A DNA stretch of 64,000 nt from Acidobacteriota bacterium (GCA_021851335.1 JAJZEA010000008.1:1-64000); one strand, 5' to 3'. Positions 16,660-24,957 are shown, numbered from the stretch's first letter. Notes: generated by a model not told the origin, from the sequence alone. Made by a program: numbers and translations.

Positions 16660-16665
16660 TAGAGT
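16660..16665 (+). promoter_or_regulatory. -10-like element 6 nt before the mazG start
   Basis: TAGAGT at 16660-16665 is followed by AAAAAC and ATG 16672. No Shine-Dalgarno sequence is present immediately upstream, which suggests a leaderless start. The hexamer is only a four-of-six match to TATAAT. Confidence 0.35.
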
Positions 16666-16671
16666 AAAAAC

Positions 16672-17598
16672 ATGCCAAGTCTCAGGAAAGATTCCATATC
16701 GAAAGATACAAAAGAAGTGACGGAGCGCTTTGCCGAGTCCGTGCGGATCATGGCGCAATTACGTGGGCCGGATGGTTGCCCTTGGGATCAAAAACAGACC
16801 TTCGATTCGATACGAAAATATACGCTGGAAGAGACCTGGGAAGTGTTGGATGCGATTGAACGGCGCGATTGGACCAATCTGCGCGAAGAGTTGGGCGACC
16901 TTGCGTTACAGGTACTTTTTTATGCGCAGATGGCAAGTGAGTCGGAGGAAATCGGGTTTTCCATCGCCGATGTTCTGGAGGATTTGAACCGCAAACTGAT
17001 CCGACGACATCCTCACGTCTTTGGCGAAGCAGCTTCCCGCGAGGCTGGAAATCGGGCAAGCGTCGACGCTGCCGTAAACGGCTCGACAGACCAGGTGCTT
17101 TCGAATTGGGAGGCGATCAAACAAGCCGAAAAGCATCTCCCAAAACCAGTCGTACGCACAGATGCTCGCAGCAGCCTGCTGGACGGCGTGGTGCGTGGCC
17201 AGCCGGCTTTGGCGGAAGCGGCGCAGATTGGATCGAAAACGGCCAAGGTTGGATTTGACTGGCCAGTGTGGACTGATCTGCTGTTGAAGTTGTCAGAAGA
17301 GACCGAAGAACTGATCCAGGAGGTTCATACACCGGAAGCGACTCCGAACCGGCAGGAGCGTATCGAAGCCGAACTGGGCGATCTGTTATTTACCGCAGCG
17401 CAACTGGCGCGACACCTCGGCGTGGATGCCGAGATGGCTCTGCGAGGAGCGAGTCTACGTTTTCGGCGGCGTTTTGCCTGGATGGAGTTGGCTGCGGATC
17501 GCGGATTGGCTGACTTGGAGCCGGAGGCTCTGGAAGAACTGTGGCGACGTGCCAAGCTTGAGCTGGCAGCGACAGAATCAGGAGACGGGAAGCGATGA
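16672..17598 (+). CDS. mazG: Nucleoside triphosphate pyrophosphohydrolase MazG
   Basis: 308 residues, slightly longer than the roughly 265-residue E. coli enzyme. It hydrolyses NTPs and dNTPs to monophosphate and PPi. Two MazG domains are visible. The first has the signature LRGPDGCPWDQKQT and the acidic metal site EETWEVLDAI...EELGDLALQV (residues 30-90). The second has FDWPVWTDLLLKLSEETEELIQEV...EAELGDLLFTAAQLARHLG (195-265). The extra length is a variable linker between the domains plus a short N-terminal extension. Its TGA overlaps the ATG of the GNAT gene (ATGA), so the two are translationally coupled. Confidence 0.95.
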   Translation: MPSLRKDSISKDTKEVTERFAESVRIMAQLRGPDGCPWDQKQTFDSIRKYTLEETWEVLDAIERRDWTNLREELGDLALQVLFYAQMASESEEIGFSIADVLEDLNRKLIRRHPHVFGEAASREAGNRASVDAAVNGSTDQVLSNWEAIKQAEKHLPKPVVRTDARSSLLDGVVRGQPALAEAAQIGSKTAKVGFDWPVWTDLLLKLSEETEELIQEVHTPEATPNRQERIEAELGDLLFTAAQLARHLGVDAEMALRGASLRFRRRFAWMELAADRGLADLEPEALEELWRRAKLELAATESGDGKR

Positions 17599-18422
17599 TC
17601 GGGATGCGCGCCTGTCGCGGGCTGGAGGAACTGGAAGCCTGCGTGCAAATGCAGATTGACGTTTGGGGCTACGCCGATGGCGATGTGATTCCTCGTCGCG
17701 TGTTTCTGGTGGCGCAGAAGATTGGCGGTCAGGTGATTGGCGCTTTTGACGCAGCCCAGCCAGACTCGCCCGAGCAGGGCGACGCAGCGAGCATGGTTGG
17801 GTTCGCACTCTCGCTGCCGGGCGTCAAGCCTGTTGGGGCAGACGGCAAGGTGACCAGCTATCTCCACTCCCACATGCTTGCCGTTCGCGAAGGTTACCGA
17901 AACGCAGGCATCGGCAGGCGACTTAAGCTTGCACAGCGCGAAGATGCGCTGCGGCGCGGCATTACGCACATGGAGTGGACCTTTGATCCTCTTGAGATTA
18001 AAAACGCGTATCTGAACATTCATCGACTGGGCGCGATTGTGCGGCGCTATGAGCCGAATTTCTATGGCAGCTCCAGTTCCCGTCTGCAGGGCGGCCTGCC
18101 CACGGACAGGCTGGTGGCCGAGTGGTCTATGGCTTCGCCGCGCGTCAAGGAGCGGCTATCCGCCGATGCCGGAAATAAGCTTCCAAGTGCCGCATCGTCG
18201 CAGGTGGATTCACTGATGGTGCCGACGGCCATCTATTCATGGAAGGCCGAAGCGACGACGCGCAGCAAGGCAGAACAGGTGCAGGCCAGGAATCGCGAGC
18301 GACTTCAGGACGCATTTGAGCGCGGGCTGGCTATCGTGGATTATCGCGTGGACGAGGACGGAAACGGACACTTTGTGCTGGGGCGCTGGGCAGAAGCGAA
18401 TGAGGCACTTGTGGCAGGATAG
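17595..18422 (+). CDS. GNAT-family N-acyltransferase
   Basis: 275 residues overlapping mazG by 4 nt. The acyl-CoA-binding motif is visible as LAVREGYRNAGIGRRLKLAQRE (around residues 93-114; R-x-x-G-x-G/A type). The N-terminal part holds a MQIDVWG stretch and the C-terminal 100 residues are less conserved. The next gene encodes an enolase-superfamily racemase or synthase. In Geobacillus, a GNAT N-succinyltransferase and an N-succinylamino acid racemase act together to convert D- to L-amino acids via N-succinyl intermediates. By that context this enzyme may be an amino-acid N-succinyltransferase, but substrate specificity cannot be read from the sequence. Confidence 0.85.
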   Translation: MIGMRACRGLEELEACVQMQIDVWGYADGDVIPRRVFLVAQKIGGQVIGAFDAAQPDSPEQGDAASMVGFALSLPGVKPVGADGKVTSYLHSHMLAVREGYRNAGIGRRLKLAQREDALRRGITHMEWTFDPLEIKNAYLNIHRLGAIVRRYEPNFYGSSSSRLQGGLPTDRLVAEWSMASPRVKERLSADAGNKLPSAASSQVDSLMVPTAIYSWKAEATTRSKAEQVQARNRERLQDAFERGLAIVDYRVDEDGNGHFVLGRWAEANEALVAG

Positions 18423-18511
18423 AAGTGGACTCAATCGAGAATGCACTCAGGCGCTCTGTATGGGTTTGCCGGGAATCGCAGACCGAATCATGCCTGCAAG
18501 GATGGAATGCC

Positions 18512-19639
18512 ATGAAGATTGACGCGATTTATTTGCGCGAGCTGAACCTGCCTCTGGTCAAGCCGTTTCAAACAAGCTTTGGTGTCACGCGCGACCGGCG
18601 CGTGGTGCTGGCCGAGGTGCATTCTGAGGGTCTGGTTGGATGGGGCGAGTGCACGGCGGGCGAGCATCCACACTTCTCGGAAGAGTCTGTCGACTCCTGC
18701 TGGCAGGTTATCGTCGATGAGCTTGGACCGATGCTGGCCTCTGCGGAACCGGAGCATGGCGGCCAGATTCCCCGCCTCTTCGGCGTGGTGCGCGGAAACC
18801 GCATGGCCAAGGCGACGCTTGAGAATGCGATCTGGGATATTGAGGCGCAGCGGAAAGGAATCTCGCTGAGCCGGTTGCTGGGCGGCACGCGCGAGGTGAT
18901 TCCGTGCGGTGTCTCGATTGGCATCCAACCCGGCATCGACGAGCTGCTGGAGACGATTGAACGCGAGGTTGCCGCTGGCTACCAGCGCATCAAGCTGAAG
19001 TGCAAGCCGGGCTGGGATCTGAATGTCTTTGATCGCGTCCGGAATCGCTTCCCGGCGATCACGTTGAGCTGCGATGCCAACTCGGCATATCGAATGAAGG
19101 ACTTTGACCACCTCGTGCAGTTTGAGGCCTTTGACTTGCTCATGATCGAGCAGCCGCTCTGGCATGACGATTTCTACTTCCACTCCCTGCTTCAGAAGCG
19201 TCTTTCCACCGCAATCTGTCTGGATGAGTCGATCCGCAACCGGCGTGATGCGCTGGCGGCCATTGAGATGGAGTCCTGCCGGATCATCAACATCAAGCTG
19301 GGTCGCGTGGGTGGATTCTCCGAGGCAATCGCCGTGCACAATGCGGCGTATGAGCGCGGCATTCCAGTCTGGTGCGGTGGCATGCTGGAGTCGGGCATTG
19401 GCCGTTCTCACAATATCGCGCTCTCCAGTCTGGCCAATTTTTCGTTGCCTGGCGATGTCTCCGCGTCCAAGCGATATTGGACCGAGGACATCATCGATCC
19501 TGAAGTCACCGTATCCTCGCAGGGCGAAATCTTGATTGCCGATACACCAGGGCGAGGATTTTCCGTGCGCACCGATCGTGTGCAACAACTGACCGTGCGC
19601 AAGGAGTGCATTCGGGCGCGTGTGGCTGTCGCGGTGTAA
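18512..19639 (+). CDS. menC: o-Succinylbenzoate synthase / N-succinylamino acid racemase family enzyme
   Basis: 375 residues from ATG 18512; the frame is open further upstream but an AAGGATGGA stretch favours this start. It is an enolase-superfamily enzyme of the MLE subgroup. The KxK catalytic lysines are at Lys161/Lys163, the three metal-binding acids at Asp188, Glu213 and Asp238, and the opposing lysine at Lys262. The capping domain has the usual PLVKPFQTSFGVTRDRRVVLAEV start. Family members range from MenC (menaquinone) to N-succinylamino acid racemase, and many do both. mqnE in the same window points to futalosine-route menaquinone synthesis. With a GNAT gene just upstream, racemase activity is the more likely role (inference); the menC symbol reflects homology only. 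Confidence 0.88.
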   Translation: MKIDAIYLRELNLPLVKPFQTSFGVTRDRRVVLAEVHSEGLVGWGECTAGEHPHFSEESVDSCWQVIVDELGPMLASAEPEHGGQIPRLFGVVRGNRMAKATLENAIWDIEAQRKGISLSRLLGGTREVIPCGVSIGIQPGIDELLETIEREVAAGYQRIKLKCKPGWDLNVFDRVRNRFPAITLSCDANSAYRMKDFDHLVQFEAFDLLMIEQPLWHDDFYFHSLLQKRLSTAICLDESIRNRRDALAAIEMESCRIINIKLGRVGGFSEAIAVHNAAYERGIPVWCGGMLESGIGRSHNIALSSLANFSLPGDVSASKRYWTEDIIDPEVTVSSQGEILIADTPGRGFSVRTDRVQQLTVRKECIRARVAVAV

Positions 19640-19651
19640 CGCGGCTGCGCT

Positions 19652-20137
19652 TTAGCGGCGCGTGAGCGCGCCAATCCACTTCGCTGCTGTCGGCCACTGC
19701 TTCACCAGTTCGTCGCGCAGGCCGCTTTGATAGTCGGCAAAGTCGAAGCCGGGACAGACCGTGCAGCCCAGCAGGGCCACCTGGCCGGAATCCAGCAGAC
19801 GCGCACCCTGCCAGACGCCGGCGGGAACCAGTGTCTGAACAGATTGTCCCTTCTCGATGCGCGGGCCAAGCACGATGCGCTGATGAGAGCCATCCGGCCA
19901 AAGCTGAAGCATCTCGACCGGGTCGCCCAGATAGAAATGAAAGATCTCGTCCGAGGTCAACCGATGCATCTCTGAAAATGTTCCAGGTTCAAGCAGGTAG
20001 TAAATCGCCGAGCCTGCCGGTCGCTGGCCGAGCGGGGTCGGCAACGATTGCGCCGAGGTGTAGGTGCGGCGAAAGCTGCCTCCTTCGACGGGATGAGCTT
20101 CAAGCGCAAGCAGCTTTTTGATCTGGTCGGAGTTCAT
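19652..20137 (-). CDS. DUF985-type cupin protein
   Basis: 161 residues from ATG 20137 (TTG 20155 is an in-frame alternative). It matches the Cupin_5/DUF985 family: an N-terminal helix (SDQIKKLLALEAHPVEGGSFRRTY), then the cupin strands with SAIYYLLEPGTFSEMHRLTSDEIFHFYLGDPVEMLQL, where His and Glu residues form the usual barrel pocket, and the late GCTVCPGFDFADY motif characteristic of the family. Function is unknown; some relatives bind sugar nucleotides or act as epimerase-like proteins. It is convergent with the racemase gene and divergent from the glutaredoxin gene. Confidence 0.88.
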   Translation of the reverse strand: MNSDQIKKLLALEAHPVEGGSFRRTYTSAQSLPTPLGQRPAGSAIYYLLEPGTFSEMHRLTSDEIFHFYLGDPVEMLQLWPDGSHQRIVLGPRIEKGQSVQTLVPAGVWQGARLLDSGQVALLGCTVCPGFDFADYQSGLRDELVKQWPTAAKWIGALTRR

Positions 20138-20182
20138 GAGCGTAGGTCGCGCCAACTGACTCTGCGATCAGCCCGGCGGCGA

Positions 20183-20188
20183 TACAAT
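20183..20188 (+). promoter_or_regulatory. TACAAT -10 element 6 nt before the glutaredoxin start
   Basis: TACAAT at 20183-20188 is followed by CAGTGT and then ATG 20195. No ribosome site can be seen, so a leaderless transcript is suggested. The hexamer matches the consensus at five of six positions. Confidence 0.5.
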
Positions 20189-20194
20189 CAGTGT

Positions 20195-20449
20195 ATGCAT
20201 ATTGTGCTCTATTCCGCATCGTGGTGCCGGGATTGTCGCGCCGTCAAACGTTTCCTGAACGAACATGGAATCGCCTTCGATGAGGTCGATATTGAAGAGA
20301 CACCGGGTGCTGCCGAAGAGGTAATCCGACACGTGGGCAAGCGCGCCATTCCGCAGTTGGTCATTGATGGCGAATGGTTCCAGCCCTATCGACCCGGTGA
20401 GGGGTTGCTATACGCGGAGTTGAATCACAGGCTTGGGATTGCGGTCTAG
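20195..20449 (+). CDS. Glutaredoxin-like protein
   Basis: 84 residues from ATG 20195; the frame is open upstream, but this Met begins the first beta strand (MHIVLYSASW). The dithiol redox motif is CRDC (Cys11-Arg-Asp-Cys14). The cis-Pro segment is AIPQLVIDGEW and a GEGLLYAEL C-terminal helix follows. It would reduce disulfides or glutathione-type mixed disulfides in the cytoplasm. The CxDC motif differs from the classical CPYC. Its promoter hexamer sits directly before the start codon and purB begins 57 nt after its stop, so the two may be co-transcribed. Confidence 0.88.
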   Translation: MHIVLYSASWCRDCRAVKRFLNEHGIAFDEVDIEETPGAAEEVIRHVGKRAIPQLVIDGEWFQPYRPGEGLLYAELNHRLGIAV

Positions 20450-20506
20450 CTTGCCGGGTTGTTTCCAAGCGGGCCGACAGGTTTTCAGGATGGAAAGGGA
20501 ACGACG

Positions 20507-21847
20507 TTGATCGAGCGCTATACGCTGCCCGCGATGGGCGCAATCTGGACCGAAGAATCGAAGTATCGCTACTGGCTTCAGGTGGAGTCGGCGGCGAGCC
20601 TGGAGCTGGCCGCTGACGGTGTGATTCCTGCGCAGGCAGCGCAGGCGATTGCAGAAAAAGCCAGCTTTGAAGTGGCGCGCATTCAGGCCATTGAATCCGA
20701 AGTGCGCCATGACGTGATCGCCTTCACCACGGCGGTAGCAGAGTCGCTGAAAGCGCAGGGGCTGGCTGATGCTTCGCGCTGGCTTCACTACGGACTCACA
20801 TCGAACGATGTGGTGGACACCGCTCAGGCCTTGCAGGTCAAGGCTGCTTCGGAGTTGATCCATGCTTCCGTCGAGAAATTTCTGGTGGTGCTGCGCCGAC
20901 GCGCGCTGGAGTTCCAGAACACGCCGACGATCGGGCGCACACACGGCATTCATGCCGAGCCGACAACGTTCGGCTTGAAGCTCCTGAACTGGTATGCCGA
21001 GATGCAGCGAAATCTGGTCCGTTTTCAAGCGGCAGCCGAGGATATGCGCGTGGGCAAACTCTCCGGCGCAGTGGGCACCTTTGGCCATCTGAAGCCGGAG
21101 CACGAGGAGCGTATCTGCGCGCGACTTGGACTGAAGCCAGCTCCAGTGGCCACGCAGGTCATCCAGCGCGATCGCCATGCCGCTTACATTGGAACGCTGG
21201 CTGTGATGGGCTCCACGCTGGACAAGATTGCGGTTGAGATTCGGCATCTGCAACGTACCGAGGTCAGGGAAGCGCAGGAGTACTTCAGCGAAAAGCAAAA
21301 AGGCTCCTCCGCCATGCCCCACAAGAAGAATCCGATTGTCAGCGAACAGATCAGCGGATTGGCGCGTGTGTTGCGCGGCAATGCGCAGGCTGCGCTCGAA
21401 AACGTGGCGCTGTGGCATGAACGCGATATCTCGCACTCATCCGTGGAGCGGGTCATCTTTCCGGATTCGACGATTCTGATTCACTATCTGCTGGCGAAGA
21501 CGACCGACCTGATTGACCGCTTGCTGGTCTATCCGGCGCGGATGCTGCGCAATCTGGAAAGTACGGGTGGATTGATCTTCAGCGGACAGCTTTTGCTCGA
21601 TCTCACCGAAGCGGGCATGTTGCGCGAGGATGCCTATCGGCTGGTGCAGGGCCACGCCATGCGCGCCTGGAAAGACGATCTGATCTTTCGCGAGGAGGTT
21701 GCGCGGGATGCGGAGATTTCTGCGCAGCTCTCCGCAGAGCAACTGGAGCGGACTTTTGACATGCGCCGTCAACTGAAGCATGTCGATGCGATTTTTGCGC
21801 GTGTGCTGGGCAACGACGCCTCAAAGGAAGCGATTGAACCGGCATGA
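20507..21847 (+). CDS. purB: Adenylosuccinate lyase
   Basis: 446 residues from TTG 20507, which has AAAGGGA six bases upstream and gives an N-terminus MIERYTLPAMGAIW typical of PurB. The enzyme acts twice in purine synthesis, cleaving SAICAR to AICAR and adenylosuccinate to AMP, releasing fumarate each time. Fumarase/aspartase-superfamily motifs are visible: the catalytic-His region GRTHGIHAEPTTFG, the signature SSAMPHKKNP (flexible Ser loop) and the ISHSSVERVIFPDS motif of the bacterial type. The stop overlaps the ubiX start (ATGA). Confidence 0.97.
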   Translation: MIERYTLPAMGAIWTEESKYRYWLQVESAASLELAADGVIPAQAAQAIAEKASFEVARIQAIESEVRHDVIAFTTAVAESLKAQGLADASRWLHYGLTSNDVVDTAQALQVKAASELIHASVEKFLVVLRRRALEFQNTPTIGRTHGIHAEPTTFGLKLLNWYAEMQRNLVRFQAAAEDMRVGKLSGAVGTFGHLKPEHEERICARLGLKPAPVATQVIQRDRHAAYIGTLAVMGSTLDKIAVEIRHLQRTEVREAQEYFSEKQKGSSAMPHKKNPIVSEQISGLARVLRGNAQAALENVALWHERDISHSSVERVIFPDSTILIHYLLAKTTDLIDRLLVYPARMLRNLESTGGLIFSGQLLLDLTEAGMLREDAYRLVQGHAMRAWKDDLIFREEVARDAEISAQLSAEQLERTFDMRRQLKHVDAIFARVLGNDASKEAIEPA

Positions 21848-22455
21848 GCCACGTGGATCGCAAATGGAACCTGACGGTCGCAGTCACCGGCGCAAGCGGA
21901 GCCGTCTTTGGCCAGCGGATGCTGTTGGCGCTTGAAGCCGATGAGCGTGTCGAAAAAGTGCATTTTCTGCCGTCGGAAAATTCGTTGCGCGTGATGGCCG
22001 AGGAGCTGGATGTGGCCGGTCGCAACAACCTGCTGGAAAAGCTCCTTGGTTGCGCGCCAACCAAGACGACACAACTGGCTGAGAGTGATATCGGCGCTTC
22101 GATTGCCAGCGGAAGCTATCCCTCAAGCGGCATGATTGTGCTGCCGTGCAGCATGGGCACGCTGGCGGCGATTGCCAATGGGCTTGCCAGCACGTTGATC
22201 GCGCGCGCCGCGGATGTGACCCTTAAAGAGCGTCGACCGCTGATCCTGTGTGTGCGCGAGACGCCGCTGAATCGAATTCATTTGCGCAACATGCAGCTTG
22301 CCGCCGACGCCGGAGCGGTGATCTTTCCGGTGATTCCCGCTTTTTATAATCGGCCGATGGATTCCGCAGAGATGGTCAGGCAGTTTGTTTGCCGCGTGCT
22401 GGCGCATATCGGGCTGCCGCAGCAGGACGCCTACGTGTGGCGCGAAGACGAGTAG
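21844..22455 (+). CDS. ubiX: UbiX-type flavin prenyltransferase
   Basis: 203 residues overlapping purB by 4 nt. UbiX enzymes attach dimethylallyl to FMN to make the prenyl-FMN cofactor of UbiD-type decarboxylases. Features: VAVTGASGAVFGQRML (FMN phosphate loop), SGMIVLPCSMGTLAAIANGLASTLIARAADV (active-site Ser/Cys region), and RRPLILCVRETPLNRIHLRNM...GAVIFPVIPAFYNRP, the dimethylallyl-phosphate-binding stretch. No ubiD gene is in the window. As the organism has mqnE, the cofactor may serve the UbiD-like decarboxylase (MqnL type) of the futalosine pathway, which would make this an MqnM-like protein (inference). Confidence 0.93.
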   Translation: MSHVDRKWNLTVAVTGASGAVFGQRMLLALEADERVEKVHFLPSENSLRVMAEELDVAGRNNLLEKLLGCAPTKTTQLAESDIGASIASGSYPSSGMIVLPCSMGTLAAIANGLASTLIARAADVTLKERRPLILCVRETPLNRIHLRNMQLAADAGAVIFPVIPAFYNRPMDSAEMVRQFVCRVLAHIGLPQQDAYVWREDE

Positions 22456-22460
22456 TCCGC

Positions 22461-22488
22461 GTGTCAGCTTGCGTCTGCAAGCTGACAC
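22461..22488. terminator. Perfect hairpin between convergent ubiX and Nudix genes
   Basis: Arms 22461-22472 and 22477-22488 pair over 12 bp with a four-base loop. The hairpin begins 6 nt after the ubiX stop and contains the last seven codons and the stop of the Nudix gene. There is no T-tract on either side, so it is a structural terminator candidate rather than a classical one. Confidence 0.5.
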
Positions 22489-22976
22489 CACAGTTGCCAG
22501 GCTTTGCTCAGCACAGGACGTGTGAACGATTCGATGAGCGGGCTGTTCTCGGATTGCCACTCCTTTGCAGGCACCCAGCGCACGTTCGAGGCATCGCTGC
22601 CTGCGGTGATCGCGTGGCCAGTGGAGCGGCAAAGATAATCGACAATCACATAGTGATAGCGAACGCGCGCATCGGGTGCTTCATCGCGATGAATGCGCTC
22701 GACCACTTCCACCATTGCGACCGGCTCAACCGTCAACCCTGTCTCTTCCTCCACTTCGCGCGCAACCGCGGCGTGGAGCGATTCACCCACCTCCACCAGT
22801 CCACCGGGGATCGACCACTTGCCTCGCGCCGGCTCATGGGCGCGCTGAATCATCAGCAGTGCGCCATCCGAGTCAAAGACAAAAGCCCCCACGCCCATCA
22901 GCGGACGCGCAGGATATTCTCGGGAGTTTTCCATCGCGGCTTGTGGTGCAGAGCCGCCGGTTACAGGTGCGCTCAT
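22464..22976 (-). CDS. Nudix hydrolase
   Basis: 170 residues from ATG 22976, which overlaps the stop codon of the upstream exported-protein gene (ATGA). The Nudix box is complete: GGLVEVGESLHAAVAREVEEETGL, with the REVEEE metal-binding glutamates, in the usual N-terminal third (residues about 57-80). The family hydrolyses nucleoside diphosphates linked to another moiety, such as oxidised dNTPs, NADH, ADP-ribose or nucleotide sugars. The sequence does not single out a substrate. The RVRYHYVIVDYLC segment resembles ADP-ribose or MutT-like enzymes. Confidence 0.92.
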   Translation of the reverse strand: MSAPVTGGSAPQAAMENSREYPARPLMGVGAFVFDSDGALLMIQRAHEPARGKWSIPGGLVEVGESLHAAVAREVEEETGLTVEPVAMVEVVERIHRDEAPDARVRYHYVIVDYLCRSTGHAITAGSDASNVRWVPAKEWQSENSPLIESFTRPVLSKAWQLWCQLADAS

Positions 22977-23971
22977 TGCGGAATCTGAGCCATGGGAAGC
23001 TCGATGGCAAAGGTCTGATTGCCGTTCTTCTCCGCGTAGGCCCACAGGCCGTGGAAGTTTTTCCGCAGGCCGGGATGAATCCGAAGCAACGCGCTCATCA
23101 CACTGACGGCCTCGGTGCGCGCGGCAACGGGGTCTGTGGTGCCGCTGCCTTCATAGGTCAAAGCAATATCAGCGCTGTGCAGCGATGTATCCAGTCGCGC
23201 TCCTGTCAGCTTCCACGAAGGAGCAGTGGTTGACGTCGATGCAGCCAGCATCAGCGGCAGGGATTGCGATGGTGGACTGATCTGCTGCTGCTCACTGTCC
23301 AGCTTCTGCAAGTTGGGCGAAGAAAGAAAGTCAATTGGCAACAGAAGCCATCGAGCTGCTTCATAGCTGAACCACGCGCTCCAGTTGTCCGTGGTGGCGG
23401 CGTCGGTGCGCGCCTGCTTCCAATAGTCCACGCCATCGCGACCGTCCAAAGCGCCTTCACGCGCGAACAGTCCGCCCAGTTTCCATCCCTGACTGTCGGC
23501 CAGAATCATCGCGAGCTGACCGGCCTGAGGAGCCTTGAGATAGTCACCCAGAACAAGCGCGTAGCGGCCCGGCGGCAGGTTATGCAGGTTCACGGTCACC
23601 GTGAGCGTGTTCTCCGGATTGGCGCAGAAAAACTCCGTATCCTGCGGCGCCTTCTGGTCCGAAGCGTCCAGCAGATACATGGTGCGCCAGCGCAGAGTTC
23701 CGCCCTTGAAAAGCGGTGGAGCGCTTGCGACGACGTTGCGGATCGAGTCCCATTGATCGGCAATCGCTGACAATAGCGCAGCATGAACAGCATCCGAGTT
23801 CCCTGTAGCCACAGCCTCTGCGAGCGGGTTGGCAATCGCCAACAGGGAAGATTTGTCCGCAGGATTCATCGATTCCTGAGTGGTGCATGTGGAAGCAAGC
23901 GCCCAGGAGCCACCGCAGAGAATTCCAACAGCGACAAGCAAACAGGTGAGGCAGGCGACGCGAATCTTCAC
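22973..23971 (-). CDS. Exported protein of unknown function
   Basis: 332 residues from GTG 23971 with AAGGAG eight bases upstream. The signal peptide is obvious (MKIRVACLTCLLVAVGILCGGSWALAS). The mature part begins with a helical segment (NPADKSSLLAIANPLAEAVATGNSDAVHAALL), then has a beta-rich middle with LTVTVNLHNLPPGRYALVLGDY, and a C-terminal GLWAYAEKNGNQTFAIELPMAQIPQ. I recognise no domain. Translational overlap with the cytoplasmic Nudix gene suggests common expression but not a common compartment. Confidence 0.7.
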   Translation of the reverse strand: MKIRVACLTCLLVAVGILCGGSWALASTCTTQESMNPADKSSLLAIANPLAEAVATGNSDAVHAALLSAIADQWDSIRNVVASAPPLFKGGTLRWRTMYLLDASDQKAPQDTEFFCANPENTLTVTVNLHNLPPGRYALVLGDYLKAPQAGQLAMILADSQGWKLGGLFAREGALDGRDGVDYWKQARTDAATTDNWSAWFSYEAARWLLLPIDFLSSPNLQKLDSEQQQISPPSQSLPLMLAASTSTTAPSWKLTGARLDTSLHSADIALTYEGSGTTDPVAARTEAVSVMSALLRIHPGLRKNFHGLWAYAEKNGNQTFAIELPMAQIPQ

Positions 23972-24085
23972 AGGCGGAACTCCTTGGGCAAAGCGGCAAG
24001 CAAAAGAAAGGCGCTGACTCCGAGCGAATGGGCAACATTGTTAGTCTAGTACAGTAAGGGTGCACTCGTGCGAGGCTGGAGACGG

Positions 24086-24877
24086 ATGGGAACGATTGTT
24101 GAAGGTGCAAAAAGTCTGGCGCTCGGATGTACCTGGTGGCTTTGCGCTACCTGCATCGGGGCTCTGCTCTTCGCTGGCAGCGCTACCGTTGCCGCCGCAC
24201 AAAGCGCTCCCGCAGCTTTGCCGTCGGCGCAGATGAGCGCAAAGACGAAAGACGCTCCGACGCGGAAGCACTCCGCCAAGCACACCCGGAAAAAACACGC
24301 AGCCAGAAAACAGAAGCGGCCTGTTCCCATCGTCGCCAGCGTTCCGCAGCCACCACCACCGCCTCCGCCACCCGATTGGCCAGCGCTCAGCGCTCCGGCT
24401 CCCGCCATCGTGCATTGGGATGGAAAGCAGTTGAGCGTTGCTGCAAGAAACTCCAGCCTGATGCAGACCCTCCAGGCCGTAAGTGCCGCGACGCATATTC
24501 CCGTCACGGGTTTGAAAAGCGACCAGCGCCTTTTTGGCGACTATGGCCCGGGGACGCCGAGGCAGGTTTTGTCAGACCTTCTTGAGGGTTCCGGTTACGA
24601 CCTTCTGATGGTCGGCGGCAGTGACCCAGGAGTTCCGAAGAGTGTGGAACTGAGCCGTCGCTCCGGTGCGTCGGAGCCGCCCGAGCGCGCCGCATACACC
24701 CCGCCTGAAAACAGCTCCTACGTGAATCCCGCGCTCGCTCAGCAGCAGCTTGCGCCCGCTCCGCAAACTCCGCCGCAGCCCTTCAATCGTCCTCCGGGAA
24801 TGACGCCGCAGGATTTTAACCAGCAGCGAATGCAGATGATGCAGCAGCAGAACGCACAGCAGCAGCGTCCGCAGTAG
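24086..24877 (+). CDS. Exported STN-like (secretin/TonB short N-terminal) domain protein
   Basis: 263 residues from ATG 24086 (GGAG just upstream; GTG 24068 is possible). A long hydrophobic signal segment is followed by a Lys/Arg/His-rich stretch and a run of eight prolines. Residues about 110-185 resemble a secretin/TonB short N-terminal (STN) domain: WDGKQLSVAARNSSLMQTLQAVSAATHIPVTG, then a PGTPRQVLSDLLEGSGYDLLMVGG repeat of the beta-alpha-beta fold. The C-terminus is Pro/Gln-rich and ends in Gln runs (QQQ). STN domains normally sit at the N-terminus of secretins or FecA-like receptors. Here there is no barrel or secretin body, so the role is unclear. Confidence 0.7.
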   Translation: MGTIVEGAKSLALGCTWWLCATCIGALLFAGSATVAAAQSAPAALPSAQMSAKTKDAPTRKHSAKHTRKKHAARKQKRPVPIVASVPQPPPPPPPPDWPALSAPAPAIVHWDGKQLSVAARNSSLMQTLQAVSAATHIPVTGLKSDQRLFGDYGPGTPRQVLSDLLEGSGYDLLMVGGSDPGVPKSVELSRRSGASEPPERAAYTPPENSSYVNPALAQQQLAPAPQTPPQPFNRPPGMTPQDFNQQRMQMMQQQNAQQQRPQ

Positions 24878-24951
24878 TTGCGGCTTGCAGATGCAACTCT
24901 GGAAGTGTGATGCCGTGAAATCGCCGTTTCGGTTCCATTGTCAATTCAGTA

Positions 24952-24957
24952 GATAAT
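24952..24957 (+). promoter_or_regulatory. GATAAT -10 element 7 nt before the glycosyltransferase start
   Basis: GATAAT at 24952-24957 (overlapping TAGATAAT) is followed by CGACTCT and GTG 24965. No purine-rich ribosome site is present and no other in-frame start lies nearby, so this is one of the better leaderless candidates in the window. Confidence 0.5.

Noticed and set aside
18488-19588. 366-codon frame antisense to the MenC/NSAR gene
   Set aside because: No motifs, and the sense strand has all catalytic residues of an enolase-superfamily enzyme.
20408-21436. 342-codon frame antisense to purB
   Set aside because: A mirror frame of purB, whose lyase signature is intact.
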